Assembly: GCA_022448525.1 (NCBI GenBank)
Contig: JAKVCX010000007.1
Coordinates: 261,035 to 325,034 of the forward strand
DNA from: Tenacibaculum sp.
GTDB lineage: Bacteria > Bacteroidota > Bacteroidia > Flavobacteriales > Flavobacteriaceae
Length of the DNA: 64,000 bases
Reading direction: 5' to 3'
Position 1 is the first letter of the stretch, and every line of letters begins with the position of its first letter. Positions 53,517 to 63,076 of this stretch are shown here, piece after piece. The position numbers and the translations under genes were made by a program. Below the pieces are notes generated by a model. That model did not search any database. It was given only the letters and a program-made list of their open reading frames with translations, and was not told the DNA's origin.

Positions 53517-53548
53517 AGAATAAAATAAACTCAGAAAAAAAAGAAAAT

Positions 53549-54757
53549 ATGAGTGTTTTAGAAATGAAAGTTCCTTCTCCGGGGGAATCAATTACAGAAG
53601 TAGAAATAGCAACTTGGTTAGTTGAAGATGGTGATTACGTAGAGAAAGATCAACCAATTGCAGAAGTTGATTCTGACAAAGCTACGTTAGAATTACCTGC
53701 GGAAGAAAGCGGAATTATCACTTTAAAAGCTGAGGAAGGAGATGCAGTAGCAGTTGGTGCAGTTGTATGTCATATAGATATGAGTGCTGCTAAACCAGAA
53801 GGGGGTGAAGAGAAAAAAGAAGCTCCAAAAGCAGAAGAAAAGAAGGAAGCACCAAAAGCGGAACCAGCTAAGGAAACTTACGCAACAGGAACAGCTTCTC
53901 CAGCAGCTAAGAAAATTTTAGCTGAAAAAGGAATGAGTGCTTCTGACGTTAAAGGATCAGGAAAAGATGGTAGAGTAACAAAGGATGACGCTGTAAAAGC
54001 AGTTCCATCAATGGGAACTCCAGGAATGGGATCAAGAGGAGTAGAGCGTAAGAAGTTATCAATGTTACGTAGAAAAGTAGCAGAGCGTTTAGTTTCTGTG
54101 AAAAACGAAACAGCAATGTTAACTACGTTCAACGAAGTTAATATGCAACCAATTTTTGATTTACGTAAAGAATATAAAGAAGACTTTAAAGCTAAACACG
54201 GTGTTGGTTTAGGATTTATGAGTTTCTTTACATTAGCTTGTGTTCGTGCATTACAAATGTACCCAGCTGTAAATTCAATGATTGATGGTAAAGAAATGGT
54301 GTCTTATGACTTCCAAGATATTTCAATTGCAGTTTCTGGACCAAAAGGATTAATGGTTCCAGTAATTAGAAATGCTGAAAACTTAACATTTAGAGGTGTT
54401 GAGAGCGAAGTGAAGCGTTTAGCAATCAGAGCTCGTGAAGGACAAATTACTGTTGATGAAATGACAGGTGGAACATTCACAATTACTAATGGTGGTGTGT
54501 TTGGTTCTATGTTATCAACTCCAATTATCAATCCTCCACAAAGTGCAATTTTAGGAATGCATAATATCGTTAATCGTCCTATGGCTGTTAATGGTGAAGT
54601 AGTGATTCAACCAATTATGTACGTGGCTTTATCTTACGATCACAGAATTATTGATGGTAAAGAATCTGTAGGTTTCTTAGTTGCTGTTAAAGAAGCATTA
54701 GAAAACCCAGTAGAATTACTTATGGGAGGAAATCCTAAGAAAGCTTTAGAAATGTAA
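53549..54757 (+). CDS. sucB: 2-oxoglutarate dehydrogenase E2, dihydrolipoyllysine-residue succinyltransferase
   Basis: This 402-residue E2 has one lipoyl domain (residues 1-77, lipoylated Lys in [12 protein letters not shown]), an Ala/Pro/Glu/Lys-rich linker, a peripheral-subunit-binding domain ([20 protein letters not shown]) and the acyltransferase domain with the catalytic [16 protein letters not shown] near residue 375. It accepts the succinyl group from E1 and passes it to CoA. The length and order are standard. It lies 32 bases after sucA and ends at an intrinsic terminator; the E3 gene is not in the window. Confidence 0.97.
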   Translation: MSVLEMKVPSPGESITEVEIATWLVEDGDYVEKDQPIAEVDSDKATLELPAEESGIITLKAEEGDAVAVGAVVCHIDMSAAKPEGGEEKKEAPKAEEKKEAPKAEPAKETYATGTASPAAKKILAEKGMSASDVKGSGKDGRVTKDDAVKAVPSMGTPGMGSRGVERKKLSMLRRKVAERLVSVKNETAMLTTFNEVNMQPIFDLRKEYKEDFKAKHGVGLGFMSFFTLACVRALQMYPAVNSMIDGKEMVSYDFQDISIAVSGPKGLMVPVIRNAENLTFRGVESEVKRLAIRAREGQITVDEMTGGTFTITNGGVFGSMLSTPIINPPQSAILGMHNIVNRPMAVNGEVVIQPIMYVALSYDHRIIDGKESVGFLVAVKEALENPVELLMGGNPKKALEM

Positions 54758-54785
54758 TCTTATTACATATTGAGAATATAAAATT

Positions 54786-54819
54786 AAACCCTATACTAAA
54801 TCAGTGTAGGGTTTTTTTT
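54786..54819 (+). terminator. intrinsic terminator of sucAB
   Basis: AAACCCTATAC (54786-54796) pairs with GTGTAGGGTTT (54804-54814) with one G-T pair, followed by a T-run. It is about 30 bases after sucB. Confidence 0.85.
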
Positions 54820-54844
54820 ATGTAAAAAAATACTTACTTATTAA

Positions 54845-56053
54845 ATGGAATCAAAGAATCAAAAAACTGCTATTACTTCAAAAAGAATTGAATTGCTAGA
54901 TGTATATAGAGGATTTGCTATTCTTGGAATTTTTGTTGTGAATATTGTAATTATGAACTCAACTTTTTTGAATCAAGATGAGTATGCTAAACAATGGACT
55001 TCTAGTTTAGATATTGCTATTCAGAAAGTATTACAGTTGTTTTTTTACACAAAGTTTTTTCCAATATTCTCGCTATTATTTGGCTTAGGTATTTCAATGC
55101 AAGCGGTTAAACTTTCTGAAAAGGGAAAATTGACCAAAGCTTTCTTCTTTAGGCGAATGTTTTTCCTGTTTGTGTTTGGTGTTTTACATATTTTATTGTT
55201 GTGGTCTGGAGATGTTTTGAATATGTACGCTTTGTTAGGTTTGTTGACCGTTTTTTTGATTAAGAAGTCTAATAAATTAATACTAGGCTTATCGGTTTTC
55301 TTTTTATTGTTTCCGTTTTATGATTACATATTTGAGCAAGTATTCACTTTTTTAGGTTATAATCCTGGAATATATTTAGAAGGATATACAGGAGAAAGTG
55401 TCAACAAAATTATTTCGGAAGGAACTTATGTAGAAGGAATTCAATTGAGAATTCTTGAATATTTATCAAACTTTCCCATGTTAGTTGGATTCTTAGCTCC
55501 AATTGCATTGTCTATGTTTTTACTTGGGATGTATTTGGGTAAAAATAAGATGTATGAAAATTTAGAAACTTTCATTTTCAAAATTAGAAAACCAGCAATT
55601 CTAATAGCTTTATTATCCAATATATATAGAATTTGTTTCTTGTATATAATAGTGAAATTAGATGTATATAAAATTGATTTCGCACGTCAAATATTTATAA
55701 AACTCATGGTGATTTCCGATGTAATCATGGGGTTGTTTTATCTATGGATTTTAGGATGGTTGTGGTATAAAACAAAAGCTAGAGTATTATTGAAACCATT
55801 GCAATTTGCTGGAAAAATGGCGATGACAAATTATTTAATGCACAGTTTTATCGGGTTGATTTTATTTTCATCTATTGGTTTTAGTTTATACGAAACGTTG
55901 AGTCCAACAGAGACTTTTTTAACAGCAATCATTGTGTTTGCTTTTCAGATTTTTTTTAGCAAAATTTGGTTGAAGTATTTTCAGTTTGGTCCAATGGAAT
56001 GGCTTTGGAGATGTTTAACTTATAGGAAGTTATTTAAACTAAAAAGAAACTAA
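54845..56053 (+). CDS. DUF418 family membrane protein
   Basis: This 402-residue polytopic membrane protein has 9-10 hydrophobic segments. The family marks are RIELLDVYRGFAILGIFVVN at the start, FFPIFSLLFGLGISMQ near residue 80, GKMAMTNYLMHSFIG near 325 and the C-terminal FGPMEWLWRCLTY. DUF418 (YeiB-like) proteins sit in the cytoplasmic membrane and are distantly related to acyltransferases, but no reaction is established. The gene stands alone after the sucAB terminator and converges with the 56064 gene, with only 10 bases between the stops. Confidence 0.88.
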   Translation: MESKNQKTAITSKRIELLDVYRGFAILGIFVVNIVIMNSTFLNQDEYAKQWTSSLDIAIQKVLQLFFYTKFFPIFSLLFGLGISMQAVKLSEKGKLTKAFFFRRMFFLFVFGVLHILLLWSGDVLNMYALLGLLTVFLIKKSNKLILGLSVFFLLFPFYDYIFEQVFTFLGYNPGIYLEGYTGESVNKIISEGTYVEGIQLRILEYLSNFPMLVGFLAPIALSMFLLGMYLGKNKMYENLETFIFKIRKPAILIALLSNIYRICFLYIIVKLDVYKIDFARQIFIKLMVISDVIMGLFYLWILGWLWYKTKARVLLKPLQFAGKMAMTNYLMHSFIGLILFSSIGFSLYETLSPTETFLTAIIVFAFQIFFSKIWLKYFQFGPMEWLWRCLTYRKLFKLKRN

Positions 56054-56063
56054 GAAGGGATGA

Positions 56064-56531
56064 TTATTCTTTGGCGAATTTAATGTCAAATGATTTTACT
56101 GGATATCCATCTATTATAATTTCAGTAGTTGTTTTATAAGCGTAAATATTGTCCTTCTTAGAGAAGTTTTTACCAACGATATTATAAGTGAGTTTCACCT
56201 TTTCAACAGAATCGGAAATCGTTGAAATATTATTTACCACTGTTATATTTTCAATGTTGACGCCTTCTAAATTTTTGATCTCGATAATTTCATTTTGAGA
56301 TAGATTTTGTAATTGTGATATTAGATCTGTTTCAAAATCCGGATGAATCTCTTTTAATTTTAGTAAGTCAAAATACCTCGTAAGTTTCTCTTTGAAAATG
56401 GCGTTTTCACCTTTTTCAAACTCAGCTACTTTAGAGATTACTTCATCTATTGCGGCTTCTTTATTCAAAGATGGACCATTCGCACAAGACCAAATAAATA
56501 AAACCGCGATTATGTAAATTAGTTTTTTCAT
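56064..56531 (-). CDS. small lipoprotein, function unknown
   Basis: This 155-residue protein has a lipoprotein signal (MKKLIYIIAVLFIWSCANGP, lipobox FIWSC). The mature part is a mixed helical/beta domain with no recognised family (EKGENAIFKEKLTRYFDLLK, then VNNISTISDSVEKVKLTYNI). The ATG overlaps the stop of the 56528 gene by 4 bases (ATGA), so the two are co-translated and probably work together. The Asn-Gly after the Cys does not suggest surface export. Confidence 0.7.
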   Translation of the reverse strand: MKKLIYIIAVLFIWSCANGPSLNKEAAIDEVISKVAEFEKGENAIFKEKLTRYFDLLKLKEIHPDFETDLISQLQNLSQNEIIEIKNLEGVNIENITVVNNISTISDSVEKVKLTYNIVGKNFSKKDNIYAYKTTTEIIIDGYPVKSFDIKFAKE

Positions 56532-57421
56532 TTTACAATAAATTTAAGTTTTACAATTTTCCCGTTTCGAATAGATTTATCTAATATTTTAATCCGTTCT
56601 AAACTCTTAGTTGGTGTAGAAATAAGTTGAATGAAACTCATTTTTGAATATATTTCAACACCTAATCGATTTCCATAAAAACGATAAATTTCAACCTTGT
56701 CATCAATTAAATTATCAAGATTGGCTTTATGAGCTTTCCAATCTTTAATATTATTATTTGCATAATAATCTAACATTAAAGAATAATCATCAGAGGCAAT
56801 TCTAACCGTACTATTATTGTTAGATGCAAATGTACGTTTTATCGTGTCGGTTTTGTGGTAAGGAGAAGAGACTACGAAAGTAATTTGATCTTCGGAAGTT
56901 GAATAACGAAAGCATCCTGTTGTATCTGTTTTAAAATAAAGTGGCGATTCATTTAGTGGAAGTATCGTAATGTCCAAATTAGTTTTAGTAATTGGTGTAT
57001 CTGTAATATGGTCAACAAAACAAAAAACGTAGTCATGAGTTTTTGGTTGAAAGAAGTACCAACTCATTAAACAAATCCCAATTATTAAGGCGCCTAATTT
57101 GGTGTAATTGTTTTTCTTTGGAAGAGATTTTTCATGTTGATTTACGAAATCATTCCAGTTTAAGTACTCAACATATTTACTTAGCAAATTCAAAATATCA
57201 ATTCTTGGTAATTTGTCAGTTGAATTCTTACAATAGGTATAAAACCACTTTTCACTTACTTTTCCTTTAACTTTTTCGAATAAATCCTCTTGAAAAAGAA
57301 CGATATCTTCTCCTTTCCATTCTTCAATAGTATTGGGAGCACTATGAGTTTTTAAAAAAGTGGTAACAATCTCTTTTTTAAGTAATTCAAAGTAAAAAAT
57401 ATCGGTTTTCTCTATAGACAA
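56528..57421 (-). CDS. hypothetical single-pass membrane protein
   Basis: This 297-residue protein has a soluble helical N-terminus of about 105 residues (FYFELLKKEIVTTFLKTHSA, EDIVLFQEDLFEKVKGKVSE), one membrane segment near 111-125 (LGALIIGICLMSWYFF) and a periplasmic beta-rich domain with a carboxypeptidase-regulatory-like look (YVFCFVDHITDTPITKTNLD, DTTGCFRYSTSEDQITFVVS). I do not recognise the family. The N-terminal part may be a cytoplasmic sensing or effector domain. It is coupled with a lipoprotein gene by a 4-base overlap. Confidence 0.65.
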   Translation of the reverse strand: MSIEKTDIFYFELLKKEIVTTFLKTHSAPNTIEEWKGEDIVLFQEDLFEKVKGKVSEKWFYTYCKNSTDKLPRIDILNLLSKYVEYLNWNDFVNQHEKSLPKKNNYTKLGALIIGICLMSWYFFQPKTHDYVFCFVDHITDTPITKTNLDITILPLNESPLYFKTDTTGCFRYSTSEDQITFVVSSPYHKTDTIKRTFASNNNSTVRIASDDYSLMLDYYANNNIKDWKAHKANLDNLIDDKVEIYRFYGNRLGVEIYSKMSFIQLISTPTKSLERIKILDKSIRNGKIVKLKFIVK

Positions 57422-57532
57422 TTTAATCTCTTTTTTTCTGTAAAATGTTTTACAAAGCTTTTACAAGTGTTTTACAAACCTATGTTTCATTCTAAAAATA
57501 AGTTTGTCGATATAATTATTAAATATAAAATT

Positions 57533-58390
57533 ATGAAAGTTTATTTAAAAGGAATTCAATTTCGAACTTTAATTGTAGTAATCCTTTTCTTTGGATTTGT
57601 TTCTTGTCATCAAGGGGCTGAGTATAAAGAAAACATTTCTGTTTCTGAGGTTAATGATATCGCTAATAATGTACCAAGTAAAGAAATCGAAGTGGAGTTA
57701 AAAAAGGTCAAGATTCATCCGAATAACAAAATTGATCAGTTAAAAATAATTAAGTCAGGTACTATAAAATTAAAGGTAAAAAACGTAAAAAAAACCACTG
57801 CACGTATTCAAAGAGTTACCGAGAATTTCAATGCATATATAGCCAACTTAAAATATGTAAATAATTCATATCAAAAAGAGAATAGATTTAAAATAAAGGT
57901 ACCGAAGGAATATTTTGATGTGTTATTAGATAGTATCAGCAATTATGCAGAAGTTGTTGATCAAGAAACAATAAATACGCAAGATGTTACAGAGCAATTT
58001 GTCGATGTGTCTTCAAGATTAGAGACAAAGTTACAGGTAAAGGAACGTTATGAAAGTGTACTTCGTAAAAAGGCAAAAACTGTCGAAGAGATTATTTATG
58101 CAGAAGAAAAATTAGGAAGTATTCAAGAAGAAATTGAGGCAGCTCAAGGAAAATTGGAATATTTGTCGAATCGAGTAGCATTTAGTTCCATAGATATTAC
58201 ACTCTACGAGGAAATACCATATAAAGAAATCAAGATAGAAGAAGCTACTTTTTGGACAAAAAGTAAAGAAGGTTTACTGTTTGGTTGGACATTATTAGAA
58301 GACGTTCTTTTAGTGTTAGTTAATTCATGGTCAATACTATTACTTATTGCTGTGGGGATTTTGTTATATAGAAAGAGAAAAAGAGCTTAG
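57533..58390 (+). CDS. DUF4349 lipoprotein
   Basis: This protein of about 285 residues starts at ATG 57533 (MKVYLKGIQFRTLIVVILFF, lipobox FVSC). An ATG at 57467 would put 22 residues before the signal. The DUF4349 domain follows: QLKIIKSGTIKLKVKNVKKT, FKIKVPKEYFDVLLDSISNY, then a coiled coil (TKLQVKERYESVLRKKAKTV, EEIEAAQGKLEYLSNRVAFS) and SSIDITLYE. One membrane helix lies at the C-terminus (WSILLLIAVGILLYRKRKRA). It sits in the envelope; function unknown. It ends at a hairpin terminator. Confidence 0.85.
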   Translation: MKVYLKGIQFRTLIVVILFFGFVSCHQGAEYKENISVSEVNDIANNVPSKEIEVELKKVKIHPNNKIDQLKIIKSGTIKLKVKNVKKTTARIQRVTENFNAYIANLKYVNNSYQKENRFKIKVPKEYFDVLLDSISNYAEVVDQETINTQDVTEQFVDVSSRLETKLQVKERYESVLRKKAKTVEEIIYAEEKLGSIQEEIEAAQGKLEYLSNRVAFSSIDITLYEEIPYKEIKIEEATFWTKSKEGLLFGWTLLEDVLLVLVNSWSILLLIAVGILLYRKRKRA

Positions 58391-58408
58391 AATTAAGTGT
58401 TTAGAATT

Positions 58409-58435
58409 AAATCCTGTACTGCTGTACAGGATTTT
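58409..58435 (+). terminator. hairpin terminator of DUF4349 gene
   Basis: AATCCTGTAC (58410-58419) pairs with GTACAGGATT (58424-58433) around TGCT. The T-tract is short, so it may be weak. Confidence 0.6.
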
Positions 58436-58476
58436 CATATATTTACGGTTTCTTAAATCCCTATAAATATATTATA

Positions 58477-59139
58477 ATGCTCCCTAAGCATTCTTTTTTG
58501 ATTTTATTCATATTATTTAGTTTACTAGATATTTCTTGTATCTATTTAGATGCTAAAGAATTATTATGGTTACCTAGAACCTTAAGTTTAATCTCAGTAG
58601 TTTTATTTGGTTATTATTCAATAAAAAAAGTCCCATTTAGCTTTTGGGTACTATCAACCTTTATAGTTTTAACAGGATTTTTATTTTCTCTTGATGATTA
58701 TACCTTACTAGGAATGTTATGTTTAATCGGTCTACGATTATCTTGGTTAAAATTAATGTTTGATATAAATACTAAGATTGATAAGACGATTCTTCTAATA
58801 GCATTTGCTATTACAACGACTTTGTTTGGTGTGATTTTGTATTTACTGTACACCGATTCTATTTTCTATTATTTGTCGATTGTAACTACGATCGGATTAG
58901 TATTAATATTATCTACCTCTTTTTCATTACTTACAACAAAAGGATTGAAGTTTGGAAATAAAGAAATGATTATTTCCATAGGAATTTTTATTCTATCAGA
59001 TGCATTATCTGGATCAAAGAAAATAGGAGGAACTTCCTTGTTTTACATTATTTTGAGTGTTGTATTATACAATACAGCGTACTTTTTTCTGATGAAAGCG
59101 TTAATTAAAAACATTTCTCGTAATCGATTAAAATCTTGA
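58477..59139 (+). CDS. YhhN-like (lysoplasmalogenase family) membrane protein
   Basis: This 220-residue protein has about eight hydrophobic segments and no signal peptide. Length and topology fit the YhhN/TMEM86 family, as do MLCLIGLRLSWLKLMFDIN, a possible ISIGIFILSDALSGSKKIG turn and VVLYNTAYFFLMKALIKN at the end. Members characterised in animals hydrolyse the vinyl-ether bond of lysoplasmalogens; the bacterial role is uncertain. The family call rests on the overall pattern, so other small polytopic families remain possible. The gene has no close partner. Confidence 0.55.
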   Translation: MLPKHSFLILFILFSLLDISCIYLDAKELLWLPRTLSLISVVLFGYYSIKKVPFSFWVLSTFIVLTGFLFSLDDYTLLGMLCLIGLRLSWLKLMFDINTKIDKTILLIAFAITTTLFGVILYLLYTDSIFYYLSIVTTIGLVLILSTSFSLLTTKGLKFGNKEMIISIGIFILSDALSGSKKIGGTSLFYIILSVVLYNTAYFFLMKALIKNISRNRLKS

Positions 59140-59188
59140 TTTGCTTATTTTTCTGGTGTTAATGTTGTAACTTGAAAAAGTTAACCAA

Positions 59189-59572
59189 ATGAATCTTACC
59201 ATGAAATTAGGAGCCTTCTCAATTAGTTTAGCTGTAAAAAGTTTACAAAAATCAAAAGAGTTTTATGAAACTTTGGGGTTTTCTGTATTTGCTGGTGAAT
59301 TGGAACGTAATTACTTAATCATGAAGAATGGGAATTCACTAATTGGACTATTTCAAGGAATGTTTGAGAATAATATTCTAACATTTAATCCAGGTTGGGA
59401 TGAAAGTGCGAATGCTTTAGAAGAATTTGATGATGTTAGAAGTATTCAAAAACATTTAAAAGAAAATCATATAAAATTGGAAAAAGAAGCTGATGAAACA
59501 ACAAGTGGTCCTGCAAGTATAGTATTTTTTGATCCTGACGGAAATACAATTTTAATTGACCAACATGTATAA
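59189..59572 (+). CDS. VOC family (glyoxalase/bleomycin-resistance fold) protein
   Basis: This 127-residue single-module vicinal-oxygen-chelate protein shows FSISLAVKSLQKSKEFYETL at the start, the glycine-rich turn LGFSVFAGE, LIMKNGNSLIGLFQ, and the end GPASIVFFDPDGNTILIDQH, which includes the typical FxDPDGNxxxI metal-side strand. It is cytoplasmic. The substrate cannot be told from sequence; family members include glyoxalases, dioxygenases and resistance proteins. ATG 59201 is a possible later start. It ends at a bidirectional terminator. Confidence 0.85.
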   Translation: MNLTMKLGAFSISLAVKSLQKSKEFYETLGFSVFAGELERNYLIMKNGNSLIGLFQGMFENNILTFNPGWDESANALEEFDDVRSIQKHLKENHIKLEKEADETTSGPASIVFFDPDGNTILIDQHV

Positions 59573-59575
59573 AAT

Positions 59576-59607
59576 AAACGCCTCTCAATTTGAGAGGCGT
59601 TTTTTTA
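59576..59607. terminator. bidirectional intrinsic terminator
   Basis: AAACGCCTCTCA (59576-59587) pairs with TGAGAGGCGTTT (59591-59602) around ATT, with A- and T-runs at both sides. It serves the converging VOC and amylase genes. Confidence 0.85.
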
Positions 59608-59608
59608 T

Positions 59609-62600
59609 TTACTTCTTGATAATTTTTTTAACTGTTGTTTTTCCGTTCATTGTAACACGAACAAAATAGATTCCGTTGGTTAATTGATTTTGAATTTCAT
59701 TAAGTTTAAATTCATGCATTCCTGAATCAATTTTAGTATCAACTAGAGTTTTGGAAGTACCGTAAACACTAATGACTTCAATTTTTAAATCTGTTTTACC
59801 AATTGAATTACCAATTCTCACTTTCGAATTCTCATTAATTGAGTTCGGATAAATTGATATTAAATCAGGATGGTTCGAAGTACTAGAAATTGAATTAGTT
59901 CTGGCTTGTAAATTATCCGGATTAGAATCATACCAAGTTCCATTATAATACCAACCGTCAGAACATCTGTTTAAATCTGAAGTTTGAGAACTTCCATTAT
60001 TGCTGAATATAATATTTGAACAATCGGTGTTATTAAAAGTGTATTTATACCAACCATTACTTTGTAATGTCATAGTTTCACCTGGCCAAGTTGTAGTTAG
60101 GTTAGAAGGTGTAACATTCCAAAAATATATTTCAGGATTACTATAAGAATCAGACTTGAAATAGATGTTTATGTCGTTTCCAGAAGGTTGTTCTTCTGGA
60201 TTAGAATCGTGCCAAGCTCCATTGAAATACCAACCATCGCCACATCGTTGTAAATCATCAGTTTTATTATTTCCGTTACTGCTAAAAATCAAATTGGTAC
60301 AGTTCACATTACTAAAAGTATAAGAAAACCAGCCATTACCAATATCAGTCATATTTTCACCTGGCCAAGACGTTGTAGCCGTTCCAGGGCTTGTATTCCA
60401 GTAATAAATGTTCGGATTCGAAACATTTCCTTTGTAATAAATTGTTATACCGTCAACTGGATCTGGATCATCAGGAGTTGTATTATCTCTTGGATCTGTA
60501 TCAAACCATTGGTTATCTTGAAACCATCCATCTTGAGCTCTAACTAAATCATCAGTTTTTGCATTACCATTATCATTAAATAGTAAGTTAGTACTCGTTA
60601 CTCCATTAAATATATATTCATACCAATCTGTATTCCCAATTTGGTTCATTTCGGGTCCAGGCCAATTGCTGGCAGGTAAAACATCAGGAGATTCATTCCA
60701 ATAATGCACATTTACTTGTGACCAAGAAGTAGGTTTTTTAAAGTATACATGTAATCCTTGAATTGGTCCGATTGTAAAATTTTGTGTTATAATATCTGAA
60801 GCTATTCCATTACTGTCAAATGCAATTGCTTTTATGGTAGAAGAATTATTGATAGTAAAAGAACTTGTATAACGATTACTAGATTGATTTGGATTAGAAT
60901 TATCAGTAGTATAGAAAATTTCTAAGCTTCCAGAACCACCAAAAGCTTCCATTGAAACTTGTATTGGATTTTCGGATTGAGTTGTATTCGAATTAATAGT
61001 TACAATAGGTTTGCTAGGACCGTTAACACAGTTCTCAAAATATCCACCACCGCATGGTCCAATTAAACCTGGTCCGTTTAAAACGTAAACTCCAGCAGAA
61101 CTAGAAGTAACTGAAAAATTGATTCTACCTCCAGAAGCAAACGTTTCTCGTCCGGTTACAGCATCTCTATACACGCCGTCAGTAACTCCAGATATAGAAA
61201 ATGATGCACCGCCATCTTTGGCTAATCCAACAACAACTTCACTGTTTCCATGAACTCTTTTATAAGAAACAGCATTTCCAGGAGCTTCTTTCCATTCCCA
61301 ACTTCCTTTTTGCAAAGCAGGAATAGCACGTCGCATTGCATTTAATTTCTTTATTTGTTGATAAATTTTGTGACTTGGAGCTTGATCCATCACATCACCA
61401 TAATAAGCTCTACCTGTATTGTCAATAGATTCTTGAATTCCAGCAGCATTATGAATATCTGCAAATTCACCTGCTTTAAAACGCATTTCGGTTCCGTAAT
61501 AAACTGTAGGAATTCCACGCCAAGTGAACATAAAATTCATACACGCAGCTAAGTTTTCGTCACTACCTCCATAACGTCTGTTCCAATCGTTATTTGGACC
61601 AAAGTCATGATTGTCTAGCCAAGTAACTAGAGTAGAAGGATCACTATATAAATGATCATAACGTGCAGCCGCTTTTACCGTAGGAAAGGATTGTCCTTCT
61701 TCAAAAGTTCCATGGAAAGTTGCTTCACCGTAAAAATCAATTACAGCTAAATCTAATGGAGCTGAATTATTTACTGCGCCACGCCAAGTGTAATAGTGAG
61801 GGTTAATTTCTTCTACAGGATGTAGTTCATGTCGCTTTTGAGCAACTTCTCCGAATATAAAAAGATTAGGATTGATAGCTTTGAATGCGTCAAAGAAATA
61901 CAGCACATCTTCTTTACTCATATGTTTTAAGGTGTCCCAGCGAAAAGCATCAACTCCCATTTCGATGTATTTACGATATGCATTCACTAAATATTCTCTA
62001 ACCTTTGGACTACTTGTATTTAAATCTGGAGTATCACCAGCAAGAGCTCGATTGTGTAGGTTTTCAATATCATCGAATCCTTGTGCGAATCCATTACCAG
62101 AATGATGATACCAATCTGGATCACTTGTGTCTACATAACTTTCTTTTCCAGGGAAATTGTAAGCTGCTAAATTTTGATTATAGGGAGCCGGCATTTTTGC
62201 CAAGTTTGCTCTACTCCAAATTAATCCATCGTCTGGATTCGGCGTAATTCCATCGTATTCCCAATTAGGATTATCAACTGCAGCCCATGGTTTAGTTGGA
62301 TCGGTGTTGTACTTAATTTCTGCAACATCTTTAATACCGAAACGTCCGGCATGATTTGTTACTACATCAAGTACGATTTTCATTCCTCTAGCATGAACTT
62401 CATTAATTAAATCTTGGAAAGTTGCACCAGGTGATTCCAGTCTGGGATCAACTCGAGTAAAATCCCAAGCATGATAACCATGATAATCTAATGGACTTCT
62501 GTTATGAACAATTGGTGTAATCCAAATTGCCGTAAATCCCATGTCTTTTATGTAATCTAATTTTTGAATTAAACCTTTAAAATCACCTCTCCAAGTTACA

Positions 62601-62818
62601 TCATTGGGATCTGTAATACTTGGATTAATGTCTGGATCTGGATTGAACGAAGACCATTCAGTGGGAGCATTGTTATTTGGATCTCCATCATTAAATCTAC
62701 TAGTAAGTAAAAAATAAATAGTTTCTTCTCTGAAGTCGTTCTGAGAGAAAACGTTGTCGTAAGTTAACATGGTAATCAGGAATACCACGAAACTTAATCT
62801 TGAAAAATAAGTTTTCAT
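59609..62818 (-). CDS. secreted GH13 alpha-amylase with three starch-binding modules and T9SS domain
   Basis: This 1,069-residue enzyme has a signal peptide (ends DNVFSQ, residue 26). The GH13 barrel (about 30-580) has conserved regions VVTNHAG, GVDAFRWDTLKH with nucleophile Asp295, FGEV with acid/base Glu324 and WLDNHDFG with Asp405; all three catalytic residues are present. A chitobiase-C-like domain (about 605-685) follows, then three CBM26-like starch-binding modules with the repeated YYWN...WPGE...DGWY(F)NG pattern (about 690-780, 785-880, 885-975). A type A T9SS sorting domain is at the end (ISIYPNS, TNGIYFVRVTMNGK). It hydrolyses starch or glycogen outside the cell. A LacI-like palindrome lies upstream. 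Confidence 0.93.
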   Translation of the reverse strand: MKTYFSRLSFVVFLITMLTYDNVFSQNDFREETIYFLLTSRFNDGDPNNNAPTEWSSFNPDPDINPSITDPNDVTWRGDFKGLIQKLDYIKDMGFTAIWITPIVHNRSPLDYHGYHAWDFTRVDPRLESPGATFQDLINEVHARGMKIVLDVVTNHAGRFGIKDVAEIKYNTDPTKPWAAVDNPNWEYDGITPNPDDGLIWSRANLAKMPAPYNQNLAAYNFPGKESYVDTSDPDWYHHSGNGFAQGFDDIENLHNRALAGDTPDLNTSSPKVREYLVNAYRKYIEMGVDAFRWDTLKHMSKEDVLYFFDAFKAINPNLFIFGEVAQKRHELHPVEEINPHYYTWRGAVNNSAPLDLAVIDFYGEATFHGTFEEGQSFPTVKAAARYDHLYSDPSTLVTWLDNHDFGPNNDWNRRYGGSDENLAACMNFMFTWRGIPTVYYGTEMRFKAGEFADIHNAAGIQESIDNTGRAYYGDVMDQAPSHKIYQQIKKLNAMRRAIPALQKGSWEWKEAPGNAVSYKRVHGNSEVVVGLAKDGGASFSISGVTDGVYRDAVTGRETFASGGRINFSVTSSSAGVYVLNGPGLIGPCGGGYFENCVNGPSKPIVTINSNTTQSENPIQVSMEAFGGSGSLEIFYTTDNSNPNQSSNRYTSSFTINNSSTIKAIAFDSNGIASDIITQNFTIGPIQGLHVYFKKPTSWSQVNVHYWNESPDVLPASNWPGPEMNQIGNTDWYEYIFNGVTSTNLLFNDNGNAKTDDLVRAQDGWFQDNQWFDTDPRDNTTPDDPDPVDGITIYYKGNVSNPNIYYWNTSPGTATTSWPGENMTDIGNGWFSYTFSNVNCTNLIFSSNGNNKTDDLQRCGDGWYFNGAWHDSNPEEQPSGNDINIYFKSDSYSNPEIYFWNVTPSNLTTTWPGETMTLQSNGWYKYTFNNTDCSNIIFSNNGSSQTSDLNRCSDGWYYNGTWYDSNPDNLQARTNSISSTSNHPDLISIYPNSINENSKVRIGNSIGKTDLKIEVISVYGTSKTLVDTKIDSGMHEFKLNEIQNQLTNGIYFVRVTMNGKTTVKKIIKK

Positions 62819-62937
62819 GAATAATAGGTTTGTTATTGATTAATATGAGGTTGATAAAAATGTAAATAAGGGCTGAGGGAGTTACATTTTTCTCGAATTT
62901 ACCTATTATTATTTGCTTAATTTACAATGATTTAAAT

Positions 62938-62951
62938 CGAAATCGATTTCG
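62938..62951. promoter_or_regulatory. LacI-type palindromic operator upstream of amylase
   Basis: CGAAATCGATTTCG is a perfect 14-bp palindrome with the central CG typical of LacI-family operators. It lies about 120 bases before the amylase ATG (62818). On the minus strand a possible TTG/TAAATTCG promoter (62927-62925, 62901-62894) follows it. Confidence 0.5.
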
Positions 62952-62996
62952 TGTTGATAAGTTTTTTAAATCAGTATTGATTCTACAATAAATGAA

Positions 62997-63033
62997 AAAT
63001 AGCTGCTTTTTTATAAAACTAAAGCAGCTATTT
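62997..63033 (-). terminator. intrinsic terminator of DUF547 gene
   Basis: AAATAGCTGCTTT and AAAGCAGCTATTT (62997-63009 and 63021-63033) form a perfect 13-bp stem with a T-rich lower arm on the minus strand. It is 44 bases after the DUF547 stop. Confidence 0.7.
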
Positions 63034-63076
63034 TATGTGTGAGAGGTGTGTAGGTATTATTTTATAAAGGGTAATT

